From positions 29,912 to 93,911 of the forward strand of contig JAPOPM010000021.1 of NCBI GenBank assembly GCA_026712905.1: DNA of 64,000 bases. Reading direction: 5' to 3'. Of this stretch, positions 26,226 to 37,367 are shown piece by piece; position 1 is the first letter of the stretch; every line of letters starts with the position of its first letter. The notes beneath the pieces were generated by a model. It saw only the letters and a list, made by a program, of their open reading frames with translations. It was not told the DNA's origin and made no database searches. The translations under genes were made by a program, and so were the position numbers. Origin of the DNA: Deltaproteobacteria bacterium. GTDB lineage: Bacteria > Desulfobacterota > Binatia > UBA9968 > JAJDTQ01.

Positions 26226-28121
26226 ATGTCCTACCTTGTCCTGGCGCGCAAGTGGCGTCCGCAGAGTCTTGCGGACATGGTCGGGCAACAGCACATCGCA
26301 CGCGTCCTCACCAACGCCATCCAGAGCGAGCGTATCGCCCATTGCTATCTGTTCACCGGAGTGCGCGGCGTGGGCAAGACCAGCGCCGCGCGCATCCTGG
26401 CCAAGGCATTGAACTGCGTGGACGGGCCTACGCCGACGCCATGCAACGAGTGCCCGCGCTGCCGGGAGATCGGCGACGCGCGCTCCCTCGACGTTTATGA
26501 GATCGACGGCGCCTCGAACCGGGGCATCGACGAGGTGCGGCAGATCATCGAGAACGTGCGCTACCAGCCGGCGGCGGCACGCTTCAAGGTGTACATCATC
26601 GATGAGGTGCACCAAGTCACCAAGGACGCTTTCAACGCGCTCCTCAAGACCCTGGAGGAGCCGCCGCCCTTCGCCAAGTTCATCCTTGCCACCACCGAGG
26701 TCCACCGCCTTCCGGAGACCATCCTGTCGCGCTGCCAGCGCTTCGACTTTCGCCGCATCGGGGTTCAGGACATCCACGAGCGGCTGCGGCAAATCGCGGA
26801 GGTCGAGGGGCTGAACATCACCGACGGCGCGTTGACGCTCCTGAGCCGCGCGGCCCAGGGCAGCATGCGCGACGCCCAGTCGCTCCTTGAGCAGGTGCTG
26901 TCGTTCGCCGACCCGGAAGCGGACGGGGCCGTGGACGAGCCTCTCTTGCGGGACATTCTGGGGGTGGCCGAGCGGCGTGTGCTGTACGAGATCTCCGCGG
27001 CGATCATCGCCGGCAACGCCGCGGCGTGTCTCGACCTGGTGGCGGAGGTGGCCACCCATGGAGTGGACCTGGCCGCGTTGTCGCGAGAGCTGGTGGAACA
27101 TTTCCGCAACCTCCTGGTGCTACGCTTGATGGATGCGCGGGCGGGGACGCCGGAGGCCGGCCCGTTGGCGGGGTCGCGGCGGCTCATGGACCTCACGGCC
27201 GAGGAAATGGCTTTGCTGCGCGAGCAGGCTCGGGACGTCGATCCCGAGACCCTCATCAACTTCTATCGCTTCGTGGTGCAGGGTGACGACACCGTGTCCC
27301 GGTCGCCCTATCCGCGGTTCGATCTCGAAGTCTCCCTGGTACGGGTGGCGACGCTGCCGCGCACCGTGAACATCGCCGACGCCATCGACGAGCTGCGGCG
27401 GCTGGAGCGGAAGCTCGACGCCGAGGAGCCTGCCCAGTCCGACGGTTCGGTTGAACGAGGGAAGGGACCGGCTGGAGGCGCTACGCCACCGGGCAGAGCA
27501 GCGTCCCGTGAGGAGGCTCCGCGTCAGGCCGCGGCTCCGTCCCAGGATGCGCCGCCGCCCGAAGCCGCCACACCGGTTCAGGATGCGGCGCCGGCGCGTG
27601 CCGAGGCACCGCCCATCCATCAAGACGAACTGCCGATCCACACCGACGAGCCGCCCATCCACGCGGAGGCACCGCCATCGCACGTCGAGGCGCCATCCGA
27701 CCCGGGGACACCGCCGGACCGTAGCGCCGGAGAAACGGCCACGCCCGCGCCGCCGCCGGCGGGCGAGGCCCAGCCCGCTGAACCGACCCCTGCCGGCTGG
27801 AAGGGGTTCGTGGAATTCGTCAACGCCGAGGAGCCCATGCTGGGCGCCTCCCTGCATCGAGCCAGAATGCTGGAACTTTCGGGCGACAGCGTGAGGCTGG
27901 GACTCGAAGGGGGCTTTCATCTGCGGTATCTTGGAGACAGGGAGGCGATAACGTTGCTCGAAGGGTTCCTGGCACGCTTTTTCGAGCGCCCGATGTCCGT
28001 CGTGGTGGTGGCGGATTCGGGCGGGCAGGGCGGCACCGAGACAGTCCCGGACGGTGACGATGGCAGCACGGTGGACATCGTCGGCGAGGCATTGCGGATT
28101 TTTGGTGGTTCGGTCAAGTAG
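26226..28121 (+). CDS. dnaX: DNA polymerase III subunit gamma/tau
   Basis: A 631-residue clamp-loader ATPase. Walker A is GVRGVGKTSAAR (residues 45-56), the zinc module uses C64, C73, C76 and C79, the DEVH Walker B is followed by the SRC sensor (LSRCQRFDF), and domain III follows. Residues about 395-530 are a low-complexity Pro/Ala/Glu linker with a repeated (L/P)PIHxxE(A/P)P-like unit. A short tau-type C-terminal domain follows. I see no A-rich slippery sequence for a programmed frameshift, so a separate short gamma form is not indicated. The genes ybaB and recR follow closely, the classical order. Confidence 0.95.
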   Translation: MSYLVLARKWRPQSLADMVGQQHIARVLTNAIQSERIAHCYLFTGVRGVGKTSAARILAKALNCVDGPTPTPCNECPRCREIGDARSLDVYEIDGASNRGIDEVRQIIENVRYQPAAARFKVYIIDEVHQVTKDAFNALLKTLEEPPPFAKFILATTEVHRLPETILSRCQRFDFRRIGVQDIHERLRQIAEVEGLNITDGALTLLSRAAQGSMRDAQSLLEQVLSFADPEADGAVDEPLLRDILGVAERRVLYEISAAIIAGNAAACLDLVAEVATHGVDLAALSRELVEHFRNLLVLRLMDARAGTPEAGPLAGSRRLMDLTAEEMALLREQARDVDPETLINFYRFVVQGDDTVSRSPYPRFDLEVSLVRVATLPRTVNIADAIDELRRLERKLDAEEPAQSDGSVERGKGPAGGATPPGRAASREEAPRQAAAPSQDAPPPEAATPVQDAAPARAEAPPIHQDELPIHTDEPPIHAEAPPSHVEAPSDPGTPPDRSAGETATPAPPPAGEAQPAEPTPAGWKGFVEFVNAEEPMLGASLHRARMLELSGDSVRLGLEGGFHLRYLGDREAITLLEGFLARFFERPMSVVVVADSGGQGGTETVPDGDDGSTVDIVGEALRIFGGSVK

Positions 28122-28144
28122 GGTACCGTGAAGGGAGTGGTCTC

Positions 28145-28471
28145 ATGAGTCAGGGTTTGGGCGGCATGGGCGGGCTGATGAAGCAGGCCCAGGAAATGCA
28201 GGCGAAGCTCGCGAAGATCCAGGAGGAGCTTGCCAAGAAGACCGTGGAGGCCTCCAGCGGCGGCGGCATGGTGCGGGTCACGGTCAACGGCCAGTTCATG
28301 CTAGTTTCCATCAAGGTGGACCCCGCCGTCATCGATCCCGAGGAAGTGGAGATGCTGGAGGACTTGGTGCGGGCAGCGGTCAACGAGGGCCTCCGGCGAG
28401 CCCGCGAGATGGCCTCGGAGGAAATGAGTAAGCTCACCGGGGGCTTCAAGATTCCCGGAATCACTCCATGA
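28145..28471 (+). CDS. ybaB: YbaB/EbfC nucleoid-associated protein
   Basis: A 108-residue protein with the family pattern: a Gly/Met-rich start (GLGGMGGLMKQAQEMQAKLAKI), a strand with VTVNGQFMLVSIKVDPAVID, and a C-terminal helix. Homodimers bind DNA and contribute to nucleoid structure. It starts 23 bp after dnaX with GGGAG upstream and overlaps recR by 4 bp (ATGA). The dnaX-ybaB-recR cluster is one of the most conserved in bacteria. Confidence 0.95.
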   Translation: MSQGLGGMGGLMKQAQEMQAKLAKIQEELAKKTVEASSGGGMVRVTVNGQFMLVSIKVDPAVIDPEEVEMLEDLVRAAVNEGLRRAREMASEEMSKLTGGFKIPGITP

Positions 28472-29088
28472 CCGGTTACCCGGCACCGCTGGCCCGGGTC
28501 ATCGAGCAGTTGTCCAAGCTGCCCGGCATCGGCGAGAAGACCGCCGGGAGGCTCGCCTTTCACCTGCTGAAGGAGCGTAAGGAAGCGGTGCTGGCCCTGT
28601 CCGGCAGCATGGAGAAGCTCAAGCAGGAGATGGGCCTCTGTCCCCAGTGCTTCGGGCTGAGCGAGATCCCGCCGGGAGGGGAAGAAGTGGTCCCGTGCAG
28701 GGTGTGCCGCGACCCGGCCCGCGACACCTCCATCATCTGCGTCGTCGAGGAGCCTTCGGACCTGATGGCGGTGGAACGCTCCGCCGAGTACAAGGGCCTC
28801 TACCACGTGCTTCACGGCGCCATCTTCCCGCTGAACGGCGTCGGTCCGGACGCCCTCAAGATCAAGGAGCTCATGACGCGGCTCCGCGCCAACCCTCCCG
28901 CCGAAGTCATCGCCGCCACCAACGCCACCCGGGCGGGAGACGCCACCGCCCTCTACCTCGCCAAGATGATCAAGCCCCTGGGCATCCGCATCACCCGCAT
29001 CGCCCGCGGCCTCCCCATCGGAGGCGAGATCGAATACACCGACGCCGGCACCCTGGGCGAAGCCCTCGACGGTCGGCGCGATCTGTAG
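28468..29088 (+). CDS. recR: Recombination protein RecR
   Basis: A 206-residue RecR. It has the helix-hairpin-helix LSKLPGIGEKTAGRLAFHLL (about residues 11-30), a four-cysteine zinc finger (CPQC...CRVC, about 56-80) and a Toprim domain with ICVVEEPSDLMAVE. It works with RecF and RecO in gap repair and replication restart. It overlaps ybaB by 4 bp. Conservation of these elements and the length match standard RecR. Confidence 0.96.
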   Translation: MTGYPAPLARVIEQLSKLPGIGEKTAGRLAFHLLKERKEAVLALSGSMEKLKQEMGLCPQCFGLSEIPPGGEEVVPCRVCRDPARDTSIICVVEEPSDLMAVERSAEYKGLYHVLHGAIFPLNGVGPDALKIKELMTRLRANPPAEVIAATNATRAGDATALYLAKMIKPLGIRITRIARGLPIGGEIEYTDAGTLGEALDGRRDL

Positions 29089-29117
29089 CGGCTGGGGTGT
29101 GCTGAGCCGCGTCTTGT
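29088..29117 (+). terminator. Possible terminator after recR
   Basis: GCGGCT (29088-29093) pairs with AGCCGC (29105-29110) around an 11-nt loop. A T-rich stretch, GTCTTGTTGTGTTT, follows. The stem is short and the T-tract interrupted, so this is tentative. It would end the dnaX-ybaB-recR transcript. Confidence 0.4.
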
Positions 29118-29230
29118 TGTGTTTATCTGGAAGAATCATTAAAGTTTTCAGCGAACCTGGCCGATGGATCATGATGAGGGGGTAGTGGAAGAGCGCGTGA
29201 CCGCGAACGCTGACGAAGGAGCGGGGAGCA

Positions 29231-29446
29231 ATGAACGTAGAGACAATCAGCATCATCATATCCGTGATCATGGTCGGGGCAGCGGGCGGCGCCCTTACAA
29301 TGGCTGGGTTCAAACAGTCGCGTGCCGACATGGACCGGCGCTTCCGTGAAACGCGCGAGGACGTTCGGGAACTGCGGCGGGACGTCAACTATCTGCGCGA
29401 GGCCGTCGGCGCGTTAAATGAGCGCATGGGAATCAAGACGGGCTGA
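29231..29446 (+). CDS. Small membrane-anchored coiled-coil protein of unknown function
   Basis: A 71-residue open frame with a good Shine-Dalgarno (GGGGAG before the ATG). Residues about 5-26 form one hydrophobic helix (ISIIISVIMVGAAGGALTMA). The remainder is a charged amphipathic helix with regular R/E/L spacing, likely a coiled coil (RREVRELRRD-like heptads). It stands alone between recR and a convergent gene. I do not recognise a named family. Such single-pass coiled-coil microproteins are common and often annotated hypothetical. Confidence 0.55.
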   Translation: MNVETISIIISVIMVGAAGGALTMAGFKQSRADMDRRFRETREDVRELRRDVNYLREAVGALNERMGIKTG

Positions 29447-29469
29447 ACGCCGTCAGGACCAACACCACA

Positions 29470-30708
29470 CTAGCAGCACGGCATCGGATTCTCGATCAGG
29501 TTGTAGACGCTGTCGAAGTTGACCTCGTTGATGGTCTTCTGGATCTTGTAGAAGCGCGGCGGCTCGTTCTTCAGGAAGACCATGATGGCGGTCTCGATGG
29601 GAGGGCAGTCCGGCTTCACGCAAGGGACCTCCTTGATGGTGATGGGGGTCTTGGACGGGAACTCCAGAGCCTGCGTCACCCACACGCGGATCTGGTCGAG
29701 GGTGAGGGAGGAGACGTCGCGGTAGATGTCGAGTTCGCCGTCGGCGGGGGCCTCGTCCTCGGAGCGGAGGCAGGTCCTGAGGCCGCCTTGCAGCTCCTCC
29801 CCGTCCAGGTCCCGGCCGATGAACACCAGCCGGTTGAGCCGTTCCTCGCCGTCCTCCCACTCCCGTCCGAGCCGCCCCTCGAACATGCTGTGCACCCCGT
29901 GGAACACGAACTGGTGCGAGTCGCCGTACATGTTGAGGATGCCCTTCATACGCAGGATGTCGGGTCCCTTCTTCGCCAGCACCCCGCGGAACCAGTGGCT
30001 GAGGCGAGTCTTGTTGAGGTCTCCGGGCTGCACGAAGGAGACGGTCTTGACCGAGGGCTGGTGCTCGTGGTGATGGCCGTTGCGCACGGCTTCCCGCTTG
30101 GCCTCCAGGTCGAAGGCGCGCATCTCCAATAGCTCGCCGATATCCACTTCGGCGTTCCGGGTGGGGGTGACGCGGGCCGTGGGGTTCATCTCCCCGAGCC
30201 TGGCGGTCAGGTCATCCGCTTCTTCCGGGGTGATGAGGTCGGTCTTGTTGAGCAGGATGGCGTCGGCGCAGGCGATCTGCTCCCGCGCCTCGTGCTGGGC
30301 GGCGAGCTGTTGCTCGATGTGCAGGCCGTCCACCACGGTCACCACCGCCTGGAGCTCGAAGTCCAGGCGGATGCGCTCGTCCAGCAGCAGCGTCTGCACG
30401 ATGACCGTCGGGTCCGCGAGCCCCGAGGTCTCCACCACCAGGTAGTCGAAGTCGCGGCGCCGCTCCAGGAGCTGCAGCAGCACCCGCAGCAGGTCGCCCT
30501 GGACCGTGCAGCAGATGCAGCCGTTGTTCATCTGGAAGATCTCTTCTTCCGATGCGACGATGAGGTGGTGGTCGATGCCCACCTCGCCGAACTCGTTGAT
30601 GACCACGGCGATGCGGTGGCCGTGGGGCGCGGTGAGGATGCGGTTCAGCAGGGTGGTCTTGCCCGCTCCGAGAAAGCCCGTGAGGATGACGACGGGTATC
30701 TTGGCCAT
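29470..30708 (-). CDS. CobW/COG0523-family GTPase (metallochaperone)
   Basis: A 412-residue G3E GTPase. It has Walker A TGFLGAGKTTLLNR (G11-T18), the metal-binding GCICCTVQGDL (CxCC), NKTD for guanine specificity, and a CobW C-terminal domain. A histidine pair-rich stretch (NGHHHEHQPS) lies in the linker and the protein ends in CC, both suited to metal binding. COG0523 proteins deliver zinc, cobalt or other metals. It follows the Mo-hydroxylase genes on the same strand (31-bp gap), so it may serve that enzyme or respond to the same condition; this is inference. Confidence 0.85.
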   Translation of the reverse strand: MAKIPVVILTGFLGAGKTTLLNRILTAPHGHRIAVVINEFGEVGIDHHLIVASEEEIFQMNNGCICCTVQGDLLRVLLQLLERRRDFDYLVVETSGLADPTVIVQTLLLDERIRLDFELQAVVTVVDGLHIEQQLAAQHEAREQIACADAILLNKTDLITPEEADDLTARLGEMNPTARVTPTRNAEVDIGELLEMRAFDLEAKREAVRNGHHHEHQPSVKTVSFVQPGDLNKTRLSHWFRGVLAKKGPDILRMKGILNMYGDSHQFVFHGVHSMFEGRLGREWEDGEERLNRLVFIGRDLDGEELQGGLRTCLRSEDEAPADGELDIYRDVSSLTLDQIRVWVTQALEFPSKTPITIKEVPCVKPDCPPIETAIMVFLKNEPPRFYKIQKTINEVNFDSVYNLIENPMPCC

Positions 30709-30739
30709 GACAGCCTCCGTGCGGGTCCGTGCCGGCGTG

Positions 30740-33023
30740 CTACTTCCGGTCGCGCTCCTCCAGCGCCCAGAAGACGCGTTCCGGGGTCAGCGGCAGGTCC
30801 CGGATGCGCGACTTGATCGCGTCCGCCACGGCGTTGCCGATGGCCGCGGGGGTCGGCGCCAGCCCCGGTTCCCCGAGTCCCTTGGCGCCGTAGGGGCCCT
30901 CGGGCTCGGCGCACTCGACGACGATGGGAATGATCTCGGGCACGTCCACCGACGTGACCAGGTGGTAGTCCAGGAACGAGGGGTTGCGCACCTTGCCGGT
31001 CTCGTCGATGACCAGGTTCTCGTGGAGCGCGGAGCCGATGCCCTGGGCGACGCCGCCCTCGATCTGCGCCGCGCAGTTGAGCGGGTTGATGGCCTTGCCC
31101 ACGTCGTGAGCCGCCGACACCCGGTGCAGCCGAACCCGGCCGGTCTCCTCGTCCACCGAGGCCTCCGCGGCCTGGGTGGCGTACATGTAGAAGGCCGACG
31201 CGTGGTCGCTGTGGCCGGTCTCCAGATCGAGGTCCTTGCCGATCTCGTAGGTGTAGGAGGCGTCCCCGCGTACCACCGCGTCGGTTCCCAGGCGCCGCCG
31301 GATCAGTTCGCCGTAGGTCAGGGCCATGTCCTCGTTGTCCTTGAGGCGCACCTTGCCGTCGGCCGCCACCAGCTCTTCCTGCTTGCCTTCGAGCGCGGGT
31401 CCGGCCATTTCCAGGAGCTGCTCGCGCGCGTGGATGGCGGCTCCGCGCACGGCGTTGCCCATGTGGTAGGTGCTGCGGCTGGACGTGGTGGAGGCGTCGA
31501 AGGGGATGGCGTCGGTGTCCAGGGGCGCCACCTGCACCTGCTCGATGGGTATCCGCAATTCTTCGGCGGCCACCTGCGAGAGAATCGTGTTGCTGCCTTG
31601 TCCGATCTCCACCGTGCCGGCCAGCACGGTCACCCGGTTGTCCGCGTCCACGAGCACGCCCGCCTTCGAGGTGGTGGGCGAACGGGTGGGTTTGGAGATG
31701 CAGGCCAGGCCGCGGCCGACTCCTGCCGGCTTGGGCTTGCCCCAGTCGATGGCCGCCGCCGCCTTGGTCAGGGTCTCGGTGAGGCCGACGCTGTGCAGTT
31801 GTTCGCCCCAGTAGGCCATGTCGCCGTCCACGAAGACGTTCTTGAGGCGGAACTCGAGGGGGTCCATGGCGAGCCGGCGCGCCAGCTCGTCCATGTGCTG
31901 CTCGGTGGCCCAGGCGCCCTGAGGGATGCCGTAGCCGCGAAAGGCGCCTGCCACGGGCTTGTTGGTGTAAACCGCGTAGCCGTCCACGTGCACGTGGGGG
32001 ATGCGGTAGGGGCCGGGGGAGGGGAGGCTGCCCCGGATGCACACCGTGGGGCTCTTCTCGGCGTATGCGCCGCCGCCCCAGTAGAGCGTCATGTGCCGGG
32101 CCATGAGCGTGCCGTCGTTCTTGACCCCGCTCTTGATGTGCACGGTGGCCTCGTGCCGCACCAGCGTCGAGATGAAGGTCTCCTCGCGATTGAACTTCAG
32201 CCGCACCGGCCGCCCGCCGGTTTGGAACGCCAGGCCCATGGCGATGGGCTCGAGCTTGAGCCCGCCCTTGGAGCCGAAGCCGCCACCCTGGAGCGGGTTG
32301 ATGAGGCGGATCTGTTCCTGCGGCAGGCCCAGGGCCTCGGACACTTCCGTGAGCGCCCGGAAGGGCGCGTCGTTGGCCACCCACACGGTGACCCGTCCGG
32401 TTTCGGGGTCCACCTGGGCATGGGCCGAATGGGGCTCCATGGCGGCGTGCTGGATGATCGGCACGTAGTACTTTTCCTCCAACACCATGTCCGACTGCCT
32501 GAAACCCTCGGCGGTGTCGCCGGTGCGCAGCTTGAAGTGCTCGCACACGTTGGGCATGGGCGCGCCGACGATGAAGGGCGCCTTGCGGTAGCTCTCGAAC
32601 TCCTCGTGAATGGCCACGGCGCCGGGCTGGCAGGCGTCCTCGGGGGTGAAGTAGGCGGGCAGGTCCTCGTACTCCACCTCGATGAGCTTGAGCGCCTCCT
32701 GGGCCGTGTCTTCGTCCACCGCGGCCACGGCGGCCACGGGCTCGCCGATGTAGCGCACCTTGCCCTGGGCCAGGAAGGGCTTGTCCTTGATGGACTCGCC
32801 GTGGGTCCAGGGCGTGTCGGCGCCGGAGATGGCCGCCACCACGCCCGGGTGTTGGCGCGCCTTCTCCAGGTCGATGCGGACGATGCGCGCGTGCGCCCGG
32901 GTGCTGAACAGCACCTTGCCGTGCAGCATGTCCGGCAGCACCAGGTCGTAGCCGTAGGTGGCGGTTCCGGTGACCTTCTCGTCGACGTCGACCCGGGTGA
33001 CGGGACGGCCGACTACCTTGAGA

Positions 33024-33031
<8 letters not shown>
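30740..33031 (-). CDS. Molybdopterin-binding large subunit, xanthine dehydrogenase family
   Basis: A 763-residue large (Mo-cofactor) subunit of the xanthine oxidase/CO dehydrogenase/4-hydroxybenzoyl-CoA reductase family. Recognisable segments are the N-terminal VGRPVTRVDVDEKVTGTATY, LQGGGFGSKGG, the GSNTIL cofactor region and GYGIPQGAWATE. It oxidises a carbon adjacent to a heteroatom, or a related substrate, using water-derived oxygen. The three-subunit set (FAD, 2Fe-2S, Mo) is complete and encoded in order on the minus strand. The substrate cannot be assigned. It overlaps the 2Fe-2S gene by 8 bp. Confidence 0.88.
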
Positions 33032-33521
<490 letters not shown>

Positions 33522-33535
33522 GAGATCGGTAGCTC

Positions 33536-34453
<918 letters not shown>

Positions 34454-34472
34454 TCTTTTCCTTGTCCCTGCC

Positions 34473-35846
34473 TCAGTCCGGTACCGGGTACACCATGCGG
34501 CCGATGGGCCCGCCCACCGGCTCGCCGTCCTGCATCTGCACGTGGCCGCGCACGATGGCGGTCACGGGCATGCCCTTGATCTTCCAGCCGTGCCACGGCG
34601 AGGGGTTGTTCTTGCTGTGCAGCTTGTGGATGTCGATGGCGCCTTCCTTGTCCATATCCACGATGGTCACGTCGCCGTCGGAGCCTACCCGGAGAGCGCC
34701 TTTCTGGGGATAAAGCTGCCAGACTTTCGCGGGGTTCTCCGATGCCAATTTCACGTAATGGTTGAGAGTCATGCGGCCCTTGTTGACCTCCGTGAGCATC
34801 AGCGGGACACCGGTCTCCACGCCACAGAAACCCGAAATGCATTCCCAGATGGCGGGTTTCAGCATGTTGCCGTCAACGTCCGCGCCCTTCTCCTCCAGGG
34901 TGTGGGGCGAGTGGTCCGTGGCGATCATGTCGACGTAGCCGTTGAGCAGGCCGTCCCACAGCGCCTCGCCGTGGTCGCGGGTGCGCACGGGCGGGTTCAT
35001 CTTGAGAAGCGGGCCCGCCTTGTCCATGTCCTTGGGTTCCCGCAGAAGGTAGTGCGGGCCGGTCTCGGCGGTGATGCGCAGCCCGCGCGCCTTGGCGTCC
35101 CGCACCATGCCGGCGGCCTGCTTGGAACTCATGTGCAGCACGTGCATCTTGGTACCGAAGGTCTCGGCGAAGAAGAGGGCGTGGTGCACCGACTCCGCCT
35201 CGCAGATGTACGGGCGGGTGGATTCCCAGTTCACCGGGTCGGTCTTGCCTTCCTCCTTGATGCGGTTCAGGTGGTGGTACATGATCTGCCGGTTCTCGGC
35301 GTGGATGCACAGCGGCAGCCGCGACTCGGTGATGTTCCGGAACACGTCCTGGCACACGCCGTCGTCGGGGAAGGGCAGGTTGCCGATGGTCTCGCCGAAG
35401 AAGATCTTGTAGCCCACCGCGCCCACCCGGGCCATGGGCAGGATCTGGTCGGCGTTGGTCTGCACCACCACGCCCAGGAGCGCGAAGTCCACCAGCGACT
35501 TTTCCTCCGCCAGCTTCTTCTTCTCCTCCACCTGCTCGGGATGGGTCACCGGCGGGATCGTGTTGGGCATGTCCACCACGCAGGTGATGCCGCCGGCGAT
35601 GGCCGCGCGCGAACCCGTGCCGAAGTCTTCCTTGTGGGTCATGCCGGGTTCGCGGAAGTGCACGTGGGCGTCGATCAGCCCGGGAAGGATGTGCTTGCCG
35701 GTGGCGTCGATCTCCTCGGTCCCCTCCGGGAGCGAAGCGTTGGTGCCGATGGCCACGAACTTCCCTTCGTGGATCGCCACACCACCGTCGAACGTGGACT
35801 CGGGGGTCACGACGGTGCCGTTCTTGATCACGAGATCTGCCTTCAT
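34473..35846 (-). CDS. Dihydroorotase/allantoinase-like cyclic amidohydrolase
   Basis: A 457-residue zinc amidohydrolase. It has DAHVHFREPGMTHKEDF (metal HxH and the DHOase/allantoinase FREPG signature), a YKIFFG lysine likely to be carbamylated, CIHAEN, and IATDHSPH. The family hydrolyses cyclic amides: dihydroorotate, allantoin or hydantoins. Adjacency to an XDH-type enzyme hints at purine or heterocycle catabolism (allantoinase), but pyrimidine-type activity is possible. I use the ATG at 35846, with GGGAG upstream on the minus strand; the frame extends 46 codons further without conserved sequence. Confidence 0.83.
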   Translation of the reverse strand: MKADLVIKNGTVVTPESTFDGGVAIHEGKFVAIGTNASLPEGTEEIDATGKHILPGLIDAHVHFREPGMTHKEDFGTGSRAAIAGGITCVVDMPNTIPPVTHPEQVEEKKKLAEEKSLVDFALLGVVVQTNADQILPMARVGAVGYKIFFGETIGNLPFPDDGVCQDVFRNITESRLPLCIHAENRQIMYHHLNRIKEEGKTDPVNWESTRPYICEAESVHHALFFAETFGTKMHVLHMSSKQAAGMVRDAKARGLRITAETGPHYLLREPKDMDKAGPLLKMNPPVRTRDHGEALWDGLLNGYVDMIATDHSPHTLEEKGADVDGNMLKPAIWECISGFCGVETGVPLMLTEVNKGRMTLNHYVKLASENPAKVWQLYPQKGALRVGSDGDVTIVDMDKEGAIDIHKLHSKNNPSPWHGWKIKGMPVTAIVRGHVQMQDGEPVGGPIGRMVYPVPD

Positions 35847-36124
35847 GGATGCTCCCTTCGCATTGGGCGTGCCGTACGAACGGACGCGACGCGCGCGGGT
35901 AGAGGGGGGTTCCGCCGTGGGTCGGCGGCGCCGGAACTGTCCGCGTGAAAGGTGTTTGTTAGGAAAAATCGGGCGTGAAATCAAGCCTGCGGGGCTTCGC
36001 CGTTTGATGTTGAAATCGCCGGTCGTGTGTGCGATAGGTGGCTCATTCCAGTGACGGGGTGGTGCGCGTGGGGCGTTCGATCGTCGATCCTCCCGGTGGC
36101 ACGGCCTGCGAACGGAGGTTGCCG

Positions 36125-37273
36125 TTGAGCGATGACAGAGTCATGGTCGAAATCCAGAACCTCGAGAAGTTCTTCGGAGAAGGGCCGGAGAGGGTTCACG
36201 TTCTGAAAGGCGTCTCGCTGCGCATCCCGGAGGGCTCCCTTTACACGTTCCTGGGTCCCAGCGGCTGCGGCAAGACTACCACGCTGCGCTGCGTGGCCGG
36301 GCTCGAGCGGCCGGAGAGCGGCGTCATCGACATCGATGACAAGGCGGTGTTCAACTCCGCTGGCGGCGCCTACGTGCCCCCCAACCACCGTCCCATCGGC
36401 ATGGTGTTCCAGTCCTACGCCATCTGGCCGCACATGACGGTGGCGGAGAACGTAGGCTATCCCCTGACCATCCAACGCCGTCCCAAGGCCGAGATTCGCA
36501 GCCGTGTGGAAGACGTGCTCAAGGTCGTTGGCCTCGCGGGCCTGGAAGACCGGCCGGCGCCCAAGCTCTCGGGTGGGCAGCAGCAGCGGGTGGCCTTCGC
36601 CCGGGCGCTGATCAACGAGCCCAAGGTCATGCTCCTGGACGAGCCGCTCAGCAACCTGGACGCCAAACTGCGGGAGCAGATGCGCTACGAGATCAAGGCG
36701 CTGCAGCGGCGCGTGAACATCACCACCATCTACGTCACCCACGACCAGGCCGAGGCCTTGGCCATCTCGGACCAGATCGCGGTCATGCACGGCGGCAAGC
36801 TGATCGAGGTGGGGGAGCCCCACCAGCTCTATGCCAGGCCCAAGCGCAAGTTCACCGCCACGTTCCTGGGCCTGACCAACCTCATCAACGGCAAGGTCGC
36901 GGAGGTGGGCGCCAACTCCCACCCGAGCCGGTTGGATACCGAGTTCGGCATGCTTGAGTTCGTTCCCGCGGTGCCCATGGACAAGGGCGCCAGCGCGGCG
37001 ATCTCCATCCGCCCGGAAAACATCACCGTGGGGGCGGTGGCGCCGGCCCAGAGCCAGAACGTGCTGCACGGGAAGCTCCACGACGCCGTTTTCATGGGCG
37101 ATGCGTATCACTGCCAGGTCAAGGTGCGGGAGCAGTTGATCCGCGTGCATACCCATCCGTCCGCCGCGGTCCCCATCGGCAACGAGGTCTATCTGACTCT
37201 CGACCCCGACAACTGCAACGGACTGCCCGCGGACGACACCGAGGGCATGGACGACACCATGTTGGGGGACTAG
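36125..37273 (+). CDS. ABC transporter ATP-binding protein, PotA/FbpC type (orphan)
   Basis: A 382-residue importer ATPase. Walker A is LGPSGCGKTTTLRCVAGLER, the signature LSGGQQQRVAFARALINEP, Walker B VMLLDEPLSNLD, the H-switch YVTHDQAEAL, and a C-terminal TOBE-type regulatory domain starts about residue 260. Such proteins energise uptake of iron, polyamines, spermidine or organic solutes. No permease or binding-protein gene is nearby, so it is an orphan subunit here. The start is TTG 36125 because GGAGG lies 6 nt upstream; ATG 36143 is the alternative without a Shine-Dalgarno. UbiD follows 94 bp later, behind its own promoter. Confidence 0.82.
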   Translation: MSDDRVMVEIQNLEKFFGEGPERVHVLKGVSLRIPEGSLYTFLGPSGCGKTTTLRCVAGLERPESGVIDIDDKAVFNSAGGAYVPPNHRPIGMVFQSYAIWPHMTVAENVGYPLTIQRRPKAEIRSRVEDVLKVVGLAGLEDRPAPKLSGGQQQRVAFARALINEPKVMLLDEPLSNLDAKLREQMRYEIKALQRRVNITTIYVTHDQAEALAISDQIAVMHGGKLIEVGEPHQLYARPKRKFTATFLGLTNLINGKVAEVGANSHPSRLDTEFGMLEFVPAVPMDKGASAAISIRPENITVGAVAPAQSQNVLHGKLHDAVFMGDAYHCQVKVREQLIRVHTHPSAAVPIGNEVYLTLDPDNCNGLPADDTEGMDDTMLGD

Positions 37274-37280
37274 TCGCGCG

Positions 37281-37310
37281 TTGGCAATATTCGGCGCGGA
37301 CCGCTATAAA
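37281..37310 (+). promoter_or_regulatory. Probable sigma-70 promoter of the ubiD-like gene
   Basis: TTGGCA (37281-37286) and TATAAA (37305-37310) are separated by 18 bp in the gap between the ABC ATPase and ubiD genes. A good Shine-Dalgarno (GGAAGGAG) lies further down, before the ATG at 37368. Confidence 0.55.
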
Positions 37311-37367
37311 CATTGAGATACCGCCTTGGAATGACACCAGAAAATTGAAGGAAGGAGCCAGTATTCT

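Noticed and set aside
27400..27800. Programmed frameshift site in dnaX
   Set aside because: No A-rich slippery sequence or following hairpin of the E. coli type is visible.
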